DNA of 64,000 nt from Desulfuromonas acetexigens (lineage in GTDB: Bacteria > Desulfobacterota > Desulfuromonadia > Desulfuromonadales > Trichloromonadaceae), in NCBI RefSeq assembly GCF_900111775.1, contig NZ_FOJJ01000012.1, forward strand, positions 248,001-312,000, given 5' to 3'. A program made the translations under genes and the position numbers. Positions within the stretch are counted from its first letter, which is position 1; each line of letters starts with the position of its first letter. Of the stretch, positions 1 through 8,968 are shown piece after piece. The notes under the pieces are model-generated. The model searched no databases. It was not told where the DNA came from and worked only from the letters and a program-made list of their open reading frames with translations.

Positions 1-117
1 TGATGTCCGGAATACAGCGGTAAGGCCAGGGAGTTTCCGCCTCCCTTCCCCAGCGCCACCGCATGATCCGGAATTAAATCGGCTTTCGGGCCGTTATGGC
101 GTTATCTGCAGGAGGGG

Positions 118-161
118 ATGGCGCGCGACGCAAGGCAACTTACGTCGCGCGCCATTTTTTT
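118..161 (+). terminator. Rho-independent terminator for a gene left of the window
   Basis: A perfect 13-bp inverted repeat (118-130 with 143-155) is followed by seven T residues on the plus strand. It would end a plus-strand transcript entering from outside the window. The minus-strand reading has no T-run after the stem, so it is a poor terminator for trkH. In 1-117 I see no gene. Confidence 0.75.
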
Positions 162-213
162 GTGCGCGATTACCCGCGCCGTTTCCCTGGCTGGGTGTTT
201 TCCATCAGCTGGA

Positions 214-1656
214 TTATTTTTTCCAGAAGGAGGGGAAGAGGAGCACCAATACGGTGAAGAGTTCCAGGCGGCCGAGGAGCATGCAGCAGGTCAGGACGCC
301 TTTGCCGAAGTCCGGAACGTGGGCGAAGTTATCCACCGGGCCGACCGAGCCGAGCCCCGGGCCGATGTTGCTCAGGGTGGCGATGACGGAAGTCGTCGCC
401 GATACCAGATCCATGCCGGTGGCGGTCATGAGCAGCGAGGCGGCGACAAAAATGCCCATATAGAGGGCGAAAAAGCCGAGGATCGATTGCATGACGTCGC
501 GGTCCACCGGCGTTTCCCCGAGCTTGACCAGGCGCACCGCCTTGGGATGGATGAGTTTGAACAGCTGGTTGCGCACATGCTTGAAGAGTAGCAGGATGCG
601 TGCGACCTTCATGCCGCCGCCGGTGGAGCCGGCGCAGCCGCCGACGAACATGAGCAGCACCAATAGAAACTGGGCGGGTAACGCCCAAAGTTCAAAGTCG
701 GCGGTGCCGAAGCCGGTGGTGGTCAAAATCGACGTGACCTGAAAAGCGCTGTAGCGAAAGTTCTCCGTCACCGAAGTATAGACCGTTCCCTGGTTGAAAT
801 AGACCAGAGCGGCGACGGCACCGAGGGTGATGGCGAGATAGAGGCGGAACTCCTCGTTGCGGAAAAACTCCCGGGGGCGGCCGCGCAGGGCATGATAGTG
901 GAGGGAGAAGTTGATCCCGGCGAGGAACATGAAGAGGGTGATCACCCCGTCGATATAGGCACTGTCATAGGCTGCCACCGAGGCATTGCGGGTGGAAAAG
1001 CCTCCGGTTGCGAGAGTGGCGAAGGCGTGACAGAGGGCTTCGTAGAAGGTCATCCCGCCGAGCATGAGCAACAGGGTTTCAACGGCGGTGAGTAGGAGAT
1101 AAACTCCCCAGAGGAGCTTGGCCGTATCCTGGATGCGTGGTTTGAGGCGGTCGGCGGTGGGGCCGGGAACCTCGGCCTTGAAGAGCTGCATGCCGCCGAC
1201 GCCGAGCATAGGCAGGATCGCCAGGGAGAGGACGATGATCCCCATCCCCCCGAGCCAGTGGGTGAGGGCCCGCCAGAAGAGGATGCTTTCGGGCAGCCCT
1301 TCGATCACCCTGAGAATGGTCGAGCCGGTGGTAGTGAAGCCGCTCATCGTCTCGAAGACGGCATCCAAAGGCGCCGGAATGGCGCCACTCAGGATAAAGG
1401 GAAGGGCGCCGAAGAGGGCGTAGAAGAGCCAACCGAAGGTGACGATGGCGAAGCCTTCCCGTACCGAGAATTCCATGCCGCCCCGGCAGCCCTTGAAGAG
1501 AAGCAGGCCGACCGTCAGTGAAATCCCCGAGGAGAGGAGAAAGGCGCCGGCGGCGCCGTCGGCGAAATAGAGGGAAAAAGGGATCGGCGTCAACAAGGCG
1601 CCACCGAGGAAAATGAGCAGGGCGCCGAGGATGCGCAGTGTGGCGGGGGCGTTCAT
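214..1656 (-). CDS. trkH: Potassium uptake protein TrkH (membrane pore subunit)
   Basis: 480-residue polytopic inner-membrane protein, the K+-translocating subunit of the Trk system. The four pore-loop repeats that make the selectivity filter of the TrkH/KtrB superfamily are visible: FTTTGSTIL near residue 110, ATGGFSTRN near 220, TTTGFGTAD near 315 and SNIGPGLGSVG near 435. Length and hydrophobic pattern fit the family. The ATG at 1656 directly abuts the stop codon of trkA upstream, so the two are one transcript and probably translationally coupled. TrkA supplies the regulatory nucleotide-binding subunit. Confidence 0.95.
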   Translation of the reverse strand: MNAPATLRILGALLIFLGGALLTPIPFSLYFADGAAGAFLLSSGISLTVGLLLFKGCRGGMEFSVREGFAIVTFGWLFYALFGALPFILSGAIPAPLDAVFETMSGFTTTGSTILRVIEGLPESILFWRALTHWLGGMGIIVLSLAILPMLGVGGMQLFKAEVPGPTADRLKPRIQDTAKLLWGVYLLLTAVETLLLMLGGMTFYEALCHAFATLATGGFSTRNASVAAYDSAYIDGVITLFMFLAGINFSLHYHALRGRPREFFRNEEFRLYLAITLGAVAALVYFNQGTVYTSVTENFRYSAFQVTSILTTTGFGTADFELWALPAQFLLVLLMFVGGCAGSTGGGMKVARILLLFKHVRNQLFKLIHPKAVRLVKLGETPVDRDVMQSILGFFALYMGIFVAASLLMTATGMDLVSATTSVIATLSNIGPGLGSVGPVDNFAHVPDFGKGVLTCCMLLGRLELFTVLVLLFPSFWKK

Positions 1657-3009
1657 CTACTCGAAAAACCTTTCGATTTTGCCCAGAGCAGCGGGCAGGG
1701 CGAAGACCACGACCCGATCCCCCGCCTGCAGATGGCAGTCCCCGGTGGGGATGGTGTACGTTTCCCCGTGCATCACCGCGCCGATGATCGCTCCGGCCGG
1801 GAAGTGCAGTTTGCGCAGGGGGATGCCGATCTTTTCGCTGTCCGGCTTGATGAGGATTTCCATGACCTCGGCGTTGCTCCCCTCGATGGCCGCCAGGGAA
1901 ATGACGCCGCCGCGCCGCACGTATTTGAGGATTGCACCGGCGGCGGCCTGACGGGGGGAGACGCAGGCGTCGATGCCGAGGGAGGGGGCGAGATTGAGCA
2001 ATTCCGGCTTGTTGACCAGAGCCAGACTGCGGCGGGCACCGTGCTGCTTGGCCAGTAGCGAGCAGAGGATGTTGCTTTCGTCGTTATCGGTGACGGCGAT
2101 GAAGATCTCCGCGCCGTCCACCCCCTCGTCGAGCAGGGTGCGGATGTCGGTGCCGTCGGTGTTGATGACCAGGGTGCGATTGAGCTTGGCGCTCAGGCGC
2201 TCGCAGCGTTTTTCATCCTGATCGATGAGGCGCACTGCAAAACCCATGGTTTCCAACTCCAGGGCCACGTGCAGGCCGATATTGCCGCCGCCGAGAATGA
2301 ACGCCCGGGCGGCGCCGCGTTTCTTCCCCTGTTGCTGTTGCAGCAGATATTGAATGGCCGGCAGATCTTTACGGTGGGCGACGATGAAGATGCTGTCGCC
2401 AGCCAGAATGACATCGTCCCCCCGAGGGATGATGGTCTGCCCGGCACGACTGATGGCGGTGATGACAAAGCGGTAGATGCCGCGAATCTCCCCCAGTTCC
2501 CGTAGGGAAAGGTCGCGCAGGGGGCTGTCCTCGTTGATCCGGTAGCCGAGAAACTGGATCTGCCCTTCAGCAAATTCGGCCACGTCGAAGGCACCGGCGC
2601 GGCAGGCGATCTGCACAATCTCCTCGGCGACGGCGTCGTCGGGATTGATGAGCAGGTCGATGCCGAGCTTCTCTTTGGAAAGGACCGCCCCCTGCCCGGT
2701 GTATTCGATGCTTTTGACCCGGGCGACACGGGTCGGCACCTGGTATTCCCGGGCGAGCAGGCAAGCGAGGATGTTGACCTCGTCGAGATCGGTGACGGCG
2801 ATGAAGATATCCGCGTCTTTGATTCCCGCCTGCTCCAAAATCTCGGCGCTGGCGCCGTTGCCGTGGATGCCGAGGACATTAAGCCGGTCCGCCGCCTTGC
2901 CCAGGTGTTCCGGACTGCGGTCGATAAGGGTGACTTCGTGTCCTTCGAGGGAGAGGCGTTCACAAAGGAAGTAGCCGACCTGGCCGACGCCGACGATGAG
3001 AATTTTCAT
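1657..3009 (-). CDS. trkA: Trk system regulatory subunit TrkA
   Basis: 450-residue cytosolic NAD-binding protein that gates TrkH. It has the duplicated RCK architecture: a first Rossmann fold starting with GVGQVG at residues 7-12, an RCK-C domain, a second Rossmann fold with GGGNIG near residue 242, and a second RCK-C domain to the end. Length matches full-length TrkA. It is the first gene of the trkAH pair, with no gap to trkH. Confidence 0.95.
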   Translation of the reverse strand: MKILIVGVGQVGYFLCERLSLEGHEVTLIDRSPEHLGKAADRLNVLGIHGNGASAEILEQAGIKDADIFIAVTDLDEVNILACLLAREYQVPTRVARVKSIEYTGQGAVLSKEKLGIDLLINPDDAVAEEIVQIACRAGAFDVAEFAEGQIQFLGYRINEDSPLRDLSLRELGEIRGIYRFVITAISRAGQTIIPRGDDVILAGDSIFIVAHRKDLPAIQYLLQQQQGKKRGAARAFILGGGNIGLHVALELETMGFAVRLIDQDEKRCERLSAKLNRTLVINTDGTDIRTLLDEGVDGAEIFIAVTDNDESNILCSLLAKQHGARRSLALVNKPELLNLAPSLGIDACVSPRQAAAGAILKYVRRGGVISLAAIEGSNAEVMEILIKPDSEKIGIPLRKLHFPAGAIIGAVMHGETYTIPTGDCHLQAGDRVVVFALPAALGKIERFFE

Positions 3010-3182
3010 GGGACTGCACGTTTCCTGGTGGAAGATGGCTCTCTGAAGAGCGACTCAAAACGCCTGATAAATCGCACAAAACGCAAAAATGCGCAAGCCT
3101 TGTAACGCCTGTCCAGACAGACATTGTTCGGGGGGGCGCCTTCAGCTACAATGCGCCGATTCTTTTGCCGAGGAGAGTGAAG

Positions 3183-3485
3183 ATGGAACCGTTTCTGGAG
3201 GTAACCGAAGAAGATGAACGCCGCGAGCGGGAAAAGGCCCGGGAGTTGCGCCAAAGCCGCTGGTGGAAAAACCGCATTGCCACCGGCATCTGTTATTACT
3301 GTGGGATGAAGGTGGCGCCGAAAGAGCTGACCCTCGACCATCTCGTCCCCGTCTCCCGGGGGGGTAAAAGCACTAAGACCAATTGCGTGCCGGCTTGTAA
3401 AAGCTGCAACAACAAGAAAAAGAACCTGTTGCCCATGGAATGGGAAGACTATCTCGCCGGACTGGGGCGGGAAGATCGTGCGTAG
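3183..3485 (+). CDS. HNH endonuclease family protein
   Basis: 100-residue protein with a compact HNH nuclease fold. CYYC and CKSC form the zinc-binding pairs and LDHLVPVSRGG carries the catalytic DH of the beta-beta-alpha-metal motif, followed by the conserved N residues in CNNKKKN. I chose the ATG at 3183 because GGAG lies 7-10 nt upstream; a TTG at 3165 is possible but has no ribosome site. It stands alone between divergent trkA and a convergent methyltransferase. Similar solitary HNH proteins are widespread; the target is unknown, and nothing nearby suggests restriction or phage. Confidence 0.85.
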   Translation: MEPFLEVTEEDERREREKARELRQSRWWKNRIATGICYYCGMKVAPKELTLDHLVPVSRGGKSTKTNCVPACKSCNNKKKNLLPMEWEDYLAGLGREDRA

Positions 3486-3509
3486 CCACAGTTGCTGGAA
3501 GTTTCGGTT

Positions 3510-4340
3510 TTAGCGGGCGGAGTCGCCTGGTTTTTGCGCTACCAGCATGATTTTGTTGCTGGAATCGAAGAGGCCCGAGCGGTTTAGTTCGACGACCTTC
3601 AACCCGAGTCGTTCGATCAGATCTGTCAGCTGTTGCACCGTGAAGATCTGTTTGTGCCGGAAAGGTTTGGGGGAGTAGAGGGAGTTGAGAAAGAGCGGAT
3701 TGGCGCCGTTGCTGAGGCGGTAGGACCACTCGCTGATGCGGTAGTAGAAGGAATCCCGCGAGGGAGTGTCGAGAAAAAGGAGGCCGCCCGGTTTCATGAC
3801 CTGAATGGCGTCACGCAGGGTCTCCACGGGAAAGTTGAGGTGTTCCAGGGTGTCCCAGAGGGTCACGACCGCGAAGTGCCCCGCGTGGCGCTCCTGCCAG
3901 AAGGGGTGTTCAATCGTTTCAGCGCGCAGTTGCAGGCGGTATTTCTCCTCCGCGAACTGACGGAAAATCAGCTGCGGTTCAATACCGAAGGACGTCGCAC
4001 CCGCTTCTTGCAGCAAGTGGCCGAAGAGCCCGACCCCGGCGCCGATATCGAGGCATTCCGTTTCGTTCAGGGGGAGATGACGGGCGACCAGGGCCAAGCG
4101 CTGCTCAAGCAGGCGGCGATTTTTTTTGAGCTGTTTTTCGATGAAATTCCAGGCGACGACGTCGAGGGTGCGGACTTCCGCCTCCGGTCGCTCGGTGGGC
4201 ATGACATCGAGTTGGTTGATGAAATGAAAGTCGCAGGCCGCGCAGACCTGGATGGTGGTGGTCTTGAGCCGGTAGCGCGGGGCGGCGGCCGCCGCCCCGC
4301 AGAGCTTGCAGCGCGAAAAATCGTAAGATTCAGTCGTCAT
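3510..4340 (-). CDS. Class I SAM-dependent methyltransferase with N-terminal zinc ribbon
   Basis: 276 residues. The N-terminus has two Cys pairs (CKLC near residue 11 and CAAC near 33) typical of the zinc-binding head of one group of class I methyltransferases. The SAM-binding motif CLDIGAGVGLFGHLL follows near residue 95, and an acidic post-motif with FGIEP. TLWDTLEHL resembles motif II of Methyltransf_23-type enzymes, often acting on lipids or sugars. The start at 4340 overlaps the stop of the upstream gene (4330-4332), suggesting coupled translation. The substrate cannot be read from the sequence. Confidence 0.85.
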   Translation of the reverse strand: MTTESYDFSRCKLCGAAAAAPRYRLKTTTIQVCAACDFHFINQLDVMPTERPEAEVRTLDVVAWNFIEKQLKKNRRLLEQRLALVARHLPLNETECLDIGAGVGLFGHLLQEAGATSFGIEPQLIFRQFAEEKYRLQLRAETIEHPFWQERHAGHFAVVTLWDTLEHLNFPVETLRDAIQVMKPGGLLFLDTPSRDSFYYRISEWSYRLSNGANPLFLNSLYSPKPFRHKQIFTVQQLTDLIERLGLKVVELNRSGLFDSSNKIMLVAQKPGDSAR

Positions 4341-4908
4341 GGGGGCGGTAGTCGGGGTTAAAGGCCAGCCGCACCTGATCCATGCGGCGAGGCTCATAAA
4401 GGCTGATATGGGGAGGCAGCCAGCGGCCGTCTTCCTGGGTGCGCCGGGCGCTGATCAGGTAGCCGTTATCCAGCAGGTAGACCTGGTCGTGGTAGGCCTT
4501 GCCGGAGGGGGCGGCAGCGAATGTGTCATGGAGCAGGGTCGCCGCACTGCGTTCCCGCAGGCGGTCAATGAAGGCGTCGACCAGCTGTTCCCCTTCTTCG
4601 GCCGGACCGAGAAGCTTGAAAAAGACCTGAAAGAGCTCTTCCTGGTAATAGGTGTAAACGGGGGCGGAAATCTCCACCCCGTCGATGTGGGTCAGGTCGC
4701 TCGACTTTTTGTAGTAGGCCACCGCCTGGGTCGGCGCGCGATGGGTCAGAGCGGTTTTCCCGGCGGCGCAGGGACCGGCGGTACAGAGCATGTCCCCCTG
4801 GGGCGCTTCGCCAAAGGCGAAGGTTGCAAACGGGTCGTTATCGATCCCCGCTTGGGCGAGGCCGGTACTCAGCAGCAGATAGAGCAGCAGCGACGGCAAT
4901 ACTTTCAT
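4330..4908 (-). CDS. Exported protein of unknown function
   Basis: 192 residues. The N-terminus MKVLPSLLLYLLLSTGLAQA is a clear Sec signal peptide with an AQA cleavage site. The ATG at 4908 is preceded by a strong GAGGAGGGA ribosome site; an in-frame extension upstream has none. The mature part holds one Cys pair (LCTAGPCAAG) that could form a disulfide in the periplasm. I do not recognise the family. The gene sits between another exported unknown and the methyltransferase, whose start it overlaps. Confidence 0.7.
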   Translation of the reverse strand: MKVLPSLLLYLLLSTGLAQAGIDNDPFATFAFGEAPQGDMLCTAGPCAAGKTALTHRAPTQAVAYYKKSSDLTHIDGVEISAPVYTYYQEELFQVFFKLLGPAEEGEQLVDAFIDRLRERSAATLLHDTFAAAPSGKAYHDQVYLLDNGYLISARRTQEDGRWLPPHISLYEPRRMDQVRLAFNPDYRPHDD

Positions 4909-5039
4909 GGTTCCCTCCTCTGGGATAAGAGTTGTGCTCTCTCCATGGTATGGCATGCAAATTCAACAGGCTTACATTTTAGCCCCTCGGGGCCCGGCTG
5001 TAAATGGACAAGTAGCGAATTCCAAAGAGCCGATGGGGA

Positions 5040-5561
5040 CTAGGGGATGGGCAGGGGAATCTCGGTCCGGCTGCCACCAGGATGGTCATGGCGCAGTGTC
5101 GGGCCATCCTTCGCGATCACCAGGGTAAAACGGCCTTCGGCGATGTTCAGGGGAACTTCCCCGGTCGATCCGTCGGTACTTATAAGTGATTCTTCGGAAA
5201 AATCGGGGAGCAGGGAGTCTTCCGGGTCGGGCTCCACCCGCGAAGGTTCCGCCGCGTCGGCATCCTTCAGGTCGAAGCGGCGGATGCGATCCCAGGCGAG
5301 CAGGTCGACGCCCTTCTTCAGGCAGCGGATGCCGAGAACGGGAAAGGCCTCGATCTCATGGGTCCGGGTTTCGACCACCCCGAGGAGCGGGTCGAGGCGT
5401 ACCACGGTCAGCTGTTGCCGGCTCGTTTCCGTCGGCTGGTGCAGCTGATAGGCCAGATAGTCGGCCCCCAGGCAGTAGAGGCCGTCGTCGCCGGTCACGG
5501 GCGCGGGGGCGGTCAGGGCGAGGATGACGACCGTCGTGAAGAGGAAAAAGAGGTGGCGCAT
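5040..5561 (-). CDS. Exported protein of unknown function
   Basis: 173 residues with an N-terminal signal peptide (hydrophobic segment at residues 3-20). Two cysteines (GLYCLGADYL and GIRCLKKGV) could pair after export. The repeated pattern of short beta-prone segments with acidic linkers suggests a small beta-rich periplasmic protein. It starts 18 nt after the FliK-like gene and is very likely co-transcribed with it. I do not recognise the family. Confidence 0.7.
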   Translation of the reverse strand: MRHLFFLFTTVVILALTAPAPVTGDDGLYCLGADYLAYQLHQPTETSRQQLTVVRLDPLLGVVETRTHEIEAFPVLGIRCLKKGVDLLAWDRIRRFDLKDADAAEPSRVEPDPEDSLLPDFSEESLISTDGSTGEVPLNIAEGRFTLVIAKDGPTLRHDHPGGSRTEIPLPIP

Positions 5562-5579
5562 GGGGGGACTCCCTGGGGA

Positions 5580-7730
5580 TCAGGCGCGGGCATCGAGCAG
5601 GCTGCGCTCGGCGGGGATGATCTCGCGGATCAAGGCCTTATCGGGGCTTTCCGCCCCGACGCCGACGGCGACGGTAGCGAGGGGAATGCCGCCGAGGCTG
5701 TCGCCGAGTTCATCCCGGGCGGTGGAAAAGGCCTGCGCCGCCCCCGAATCCTGGCAATGAAAGCGCACGAAGAGCTCCTGCTGCTGATAGAGAAGATCGA
5801 TCTGCACACAGCCGAGTTTGCGCAGGTCGAGATAGAGTGAGAGGGTGAAGGTTTCGTCCCTGCCTTCCGCACCCCCTTCTTCGGCGGATTCCCGGCGCTG
5901 GGCGACGAGATAACCGTTGTCGAGAAAGGGCAGGGGTAAGGGGACGAAGGTGCTGTCGCTCTCGCCGAGGCGCGAGCGACAGAGTTGCCAGAGCTCCAGG
6001 TGGCGCAGGCTTTCCTCCTGGCGCTGCTCGACGCGGTCGAGTTCCTGGTAGAGACTTTTGCCCAAGGCCTCAGCGAGTTGCCGGGCCAGGTTCTCGGCCG
6101 AGCCTTCGGCGAGGCGCTCCGGTGTGCCGCGCAGCAGATGGAAGAGGGCGCCGAGCAGATCCTTGCCCGTCGGCTTATGCCCGAGCGCCGCCAGGGCCTG
6201 ATCGAAAGGACCGCTGGGCATCTGGGGGAGCAAGGCCAACTGCTCCGCGATCCTTTCCAGTGAGGCGTCAGTGATTGCCGCGAAGGGGCGCAGGTAGTCG
6301 CGCAGCGCTTCGACGAAAGCCTGGGTGGTGGCGGTGATCTCGGCCGGTGGCAGAATCGGGAGGCCCACGGCCGGCGCCGTGCCGGCGGTTGCCGGGGGCA
6401 GGCCCGGCGCCGCTGTTGTCGGTGCCGTGGGCGGGCCGGATGCAGCGAAGCGGAAGAGCGGCCGCAGCACCGCCGCCAGATCCGAGGGCTGGCGATCAAG
6501 AAAGGCCCCGATCCGCTCCGGCGTGTGCAGGGCTTCGGGCAGTCGGCCGAGGCCTTGGGCGAGGCGGTCGAGCCGGTCGGCAAGGGCCGCGTTTCCCCGC
6601 CCTTCGCTGGTCAGGCCGAGTTGCCGGGGAAGATCCCGGAAAAACTTGTCGTCCATCGCCGACGCCGGTTGCAGCAGTTGTTCGGCCAGGCGGGTCAACG
6701 CTTGCCCGGCCTCGGGCGCGGCCGGAGCATTCGCCGGCGCGGCCGCCAGCCGGTTCCAGAATTGCTGGGCGGCTTCCCGCAGCACCGGGGCCTCGGCGGG
6801 TGGCGCCGCCAGCGCGCGGGCGGCTTCTTCCAGGCGTTGCAAGGGCGCGGCGGTCTGCCCGGCGAAGGGACGCAGATAATCCCCCAGCGCCTGGGTGAAT
6901 TCCCGGGCCAGGGCCGCGGACCGGGCGGTGTCGAGGAGGGCCGTCGGCGCCGGAGTGGATGTTTGGGGACTGGCGGGCGCTTCCGGCAGGGATTGGGCCA
7001 GGCGCAGCAGCGGCTGCAGCACGGCGGCCAGGGCGGGAGCTTGCGGCGCCGGGCGGCCGGCGGCGGTTGGGGCTGCGGCCAACTGTTCCGGCAGGGTGCG
7101 CAGGGAAGCGAAGAGCGGTTCCAGGTGCTCGCGCAAGGCCTGACGCAGCTCGGCGCGTCCCTGCTGCAGTTGGCCGAGGGCGTTTTTCAGCGTTTCGCGG
7201 GCGGCCTCAGTCTGTCCGGAGCCGAGTTGCGCTTCGTGCAACAGCCCCAGCCGTCGGGGGATCTCCCGCAGGGCCTGGCCGTCGAGTTCGCTCGGCGCCC
7301 GGCGGAGCAGGCTGAAGAGGCGGTCGAGGCCGTCGCGGGTCTTCTGGTCGAGGTTCTTACCCCCCGGCTCCCGTCCCTCGATCAGGGCGGGTAGCAGGGC
7401 CATGGGGTCGAGTTGCTTGTCGAGCAGGTGCAGGGATTGGCCGAGGCGTTCGAGCAGATTCGGAGGGATGAGGCGGAAGCCGAGTCGGGTATCGTTTTCC
7501 ACCACCTGCAGGGTGACCGTATCCCCGGTGCGCAAAGGGGTGCCGGTTTCCATCCAAAGCTTGCGCTCACCGAAGTTGAGCAGCGCCTTTTCCTGCCCCC
7601 CCTCCTCGACCGTCGCCCGGATCATCTGATGCAGCAGCAGGTCGTGCTGCCGCTCTTCCCGCGAGACCGGGGTGACGGCCGGGACTTCGTGCGGCATCAG
7701 GGGGACGGCGGCCGGGGGGATGATTTCCAT
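5580..7730 (-). CDS. FliK-like flagellar hook-length control domain protein
   Basis: 716 residues from the ATG at 7730 (a further in-frame ATG at 7808 would add 26 residues with no better ribosome site). Residues 1-90 show the pattern of FliK-type N-termini (an L.FGERKLWM segment, then PLRTGDTVTLQVV). A very long Ala/Pro/Leu/Gln-rich region of roughly 420 residues follows, and the last 160 residues resemble the FliK C-terminal core (FVPLPLPFLDNGYL, then LYLDLRKLGCVQIDLLY). That core binds the export gate in flagellar FliK. No other flagellar gene is present here, so it may have another role. Confidence 0.65.
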   Translation of the reverse strand: MEIIPPAAVPLMPHEVPAVTPVSREERQHDLLLHQMIRATVEEGGQEKALLNFGERKLWMETGTPLRTGDTVTLQVVENDTRLGFRLIPPNLLERLGQSLHLLDKQLDPMALLPALIEGREPGGKNLDQKTRDGLDRLFSLLRRAPSELDGQALREIPRRLGLLHEAQLGSGQTEAARETLKNALGQLQQGRAELRQALREHLEPLFASLRTLPEQLAAAPTAAGRPAPQAPALAAVLQPLLRLAQSLPEAPASPQTSTPAPTALLDTARSAALAREFTQALGDYLRPFAGQTAAPLQRLEEAARALAAPPAEAPVLREAAQQFWNRLAAAPANAPAAPEAGQALTRLAEQLLQPASAMDDKFFRDLPRQLGLTSEGRGNAALADRLDRLAQGLGRLPEALHTPERIGAFLDRQPSDLAAVLRPLFRFAASGPPTAPTTAAPGLPPATAGTAPAVGLPILPPAEITATTQAFVEALRDYLRPFAAITDASLERIAEQLALLPQMPSGPFDQALAALGHKPTGKDLLGALFHLLRGTPERLAEGSAENLARQLAEALGKSLYQELDRVEQRQEESLRHLELWQLCRSRLGESDSTFVPLPLPFLDNGYLVAQRRESAEEGGAEGRDETFTLSLYLDLRKLGCVQIDLLYQQQELFVRFHCQDSGAAQAFSTARDELGDSLGGIPLATVAVGVGAESPDKALIREIIPAERSLLDARA

Positions 7731-7911
7731 CGTGAACCTGCCCTGTTCGGGGTTGGGCGACTGATGAGCCGGAGATTGCAGCGGGGAACCTGTCCCTATC
7801 ATCCCCAAAGTATCACATTAATGCAAGTCCGCCTTGCCGCGGGCGAGCTTTTACCTGGGCCGGACACCCCCATCAATGCTATGCTGCAGGCTCCCTTTTC
7901 GTGGAGCCTTC

Positions 7912-8898
7912 ATGCCGGAAACGAATCTTCATCCCTTTCAAAAACTCACCCCCAGCCTGGTCATGGATGCCGTGGAAAGCCTCGGCTTTCGTTGCGACTA
8001 CCGCACCTTCCCTCTCAACAGCTACGAAAACCGCGTCTATCAGGTCGGCATCGAGGATGATCAGCCGCTGATCGTCAAATTCTACCGGCCCCAGCGCTGG
8101 AGCGACGGGCAGATCCGCGAAGAACACCAGTTCTGCTTCGAGCTGGCCGAGCACGAACTGCCGGTGGTCGCCCCCTGGCGCGACGGTGCGAGGGAGAGCC
8201 TCTTTCATTTCGCCGATTTTCGGTTTTCCCTCTATCCGCGCAAAGGGGGGCACGCCCCGGAGCTGGACAATCTCGACAACCTGCTCATCCTCGGTCGGCT
8301 GCTCGGCCGCATCCATCGCATCGGCGCCCTGCGCCCTTTCACCGAGCGGCCGCGTCTCGACTGCCAAAGCTTTGGTCGCGAGAGCGCGGCGCTCATCGCC
8401 GAGCGCTTCATGCCGCCGGAATACCGCGCCAACTACCAGGCTATCACCGCCGACCTGCTCGACGTCGTCGACGCCCTGTTAGTCGAGGTTGACGCCCGCT
8501 GCATTCGCACCCACGGCGACTGCCATGTCGGCAATATCCTCTGGCGCGACCAGGCGCCCCACTTCGTCGACTTCGACGATGCGCGCATGGCCCCGGCGGT
8601 ACAGGATCTGTGGATGATGCTCTCCGGCGATCGCCCCCGGCAGACCGCCCAGCTCGCCGAACTGCTCGAAGGCTACGGCGAATTCAATGACTTCCGTCCC
8701 GCCGAGCTGCGTCTGATCGAAGCCCTGCGCAGCCTGAGGATGCTCCATTACAGCGCCTGGCTCGCCCGCCGCTGGGACGACCCCGCCTTTCCCGTCCACT
8801 TCCCCTGGTTCAACACCATCCGCTACTGGGGGGAACACATCCTCCACCTCCGCGAACAACTCGCCGCGCTCAACGAACCGCCGCTGCCGATGCCCTGA
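7912..8898 (+). CDS. srkA: Stress response kinase A (YihE/SrkA family)
   Basis: 328 residues, the same length as Escherichia coli SrkA, a Ser/Thr kinase of the aminoglycoside-phosphotransferase fold reported to protect from stress-induced death. Key motifs are HGDCHVGNILW (catalytic loop Asp and Asn) near residue 200 and FVDFDDARMAPAVQD (metal-binding DFD) near 217. The ATG at 7912 has GGAG 9 nt upstream. It is divergent from the FliK-like gene and convergent with the M48 protease gene. Confidence 0.92.
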   Translation: MPETNLHPFQKLTPSLVMDAVESLGFRCDYRTFPLNSYENRVYQVGIEDDQPLIVKFYRPQRWSDGQIREEHQFCFELAEHELPVVAPWRDGARESLFHFADFRFSLYPRKGGHAPELDNLDNLLILGRLLGRIHRIGALRPFTERPRLDCQSFGRESAALIAERFMPPEYRANYQAITADLLDVVDALLVEVDARCIRTHGDCHVGNILWRDQAPHFVDFDDARMAPAVQDLWMMLSGDRPRQTAQLAELLEGYGEFNDFRPAELRLIEALRSLRMLHYSAWLARRWDDPAFPVHFPWFNTIRYWGEHILHLREQLAALNEPPLPMP

Positions 8899-8903
8899 GC
8901 ACT

Positions 8904-8943
8904 AAAAAAGGGGGCGGTCCGTTGTGCTGAACGGCCGCCCCCC
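8904..8943 (-). terminator. Terminator between convergent genes
   Basis: A long GC-rich inverted repeat with arms GGGGGCGGTCCGTT and AACGGCCGCCCCC (one base is unpaired) is bounded on the left by six A residues. Read on the minus strand it is a stem followed by TTTTTT, so it ends the M48 protease transcript. It may also slow plus-strand transcription of srkA. Confidence 0.8.
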
Positions 8944-8968
8944 TGTTGTTCCTATCCTGCCAGGTTTT

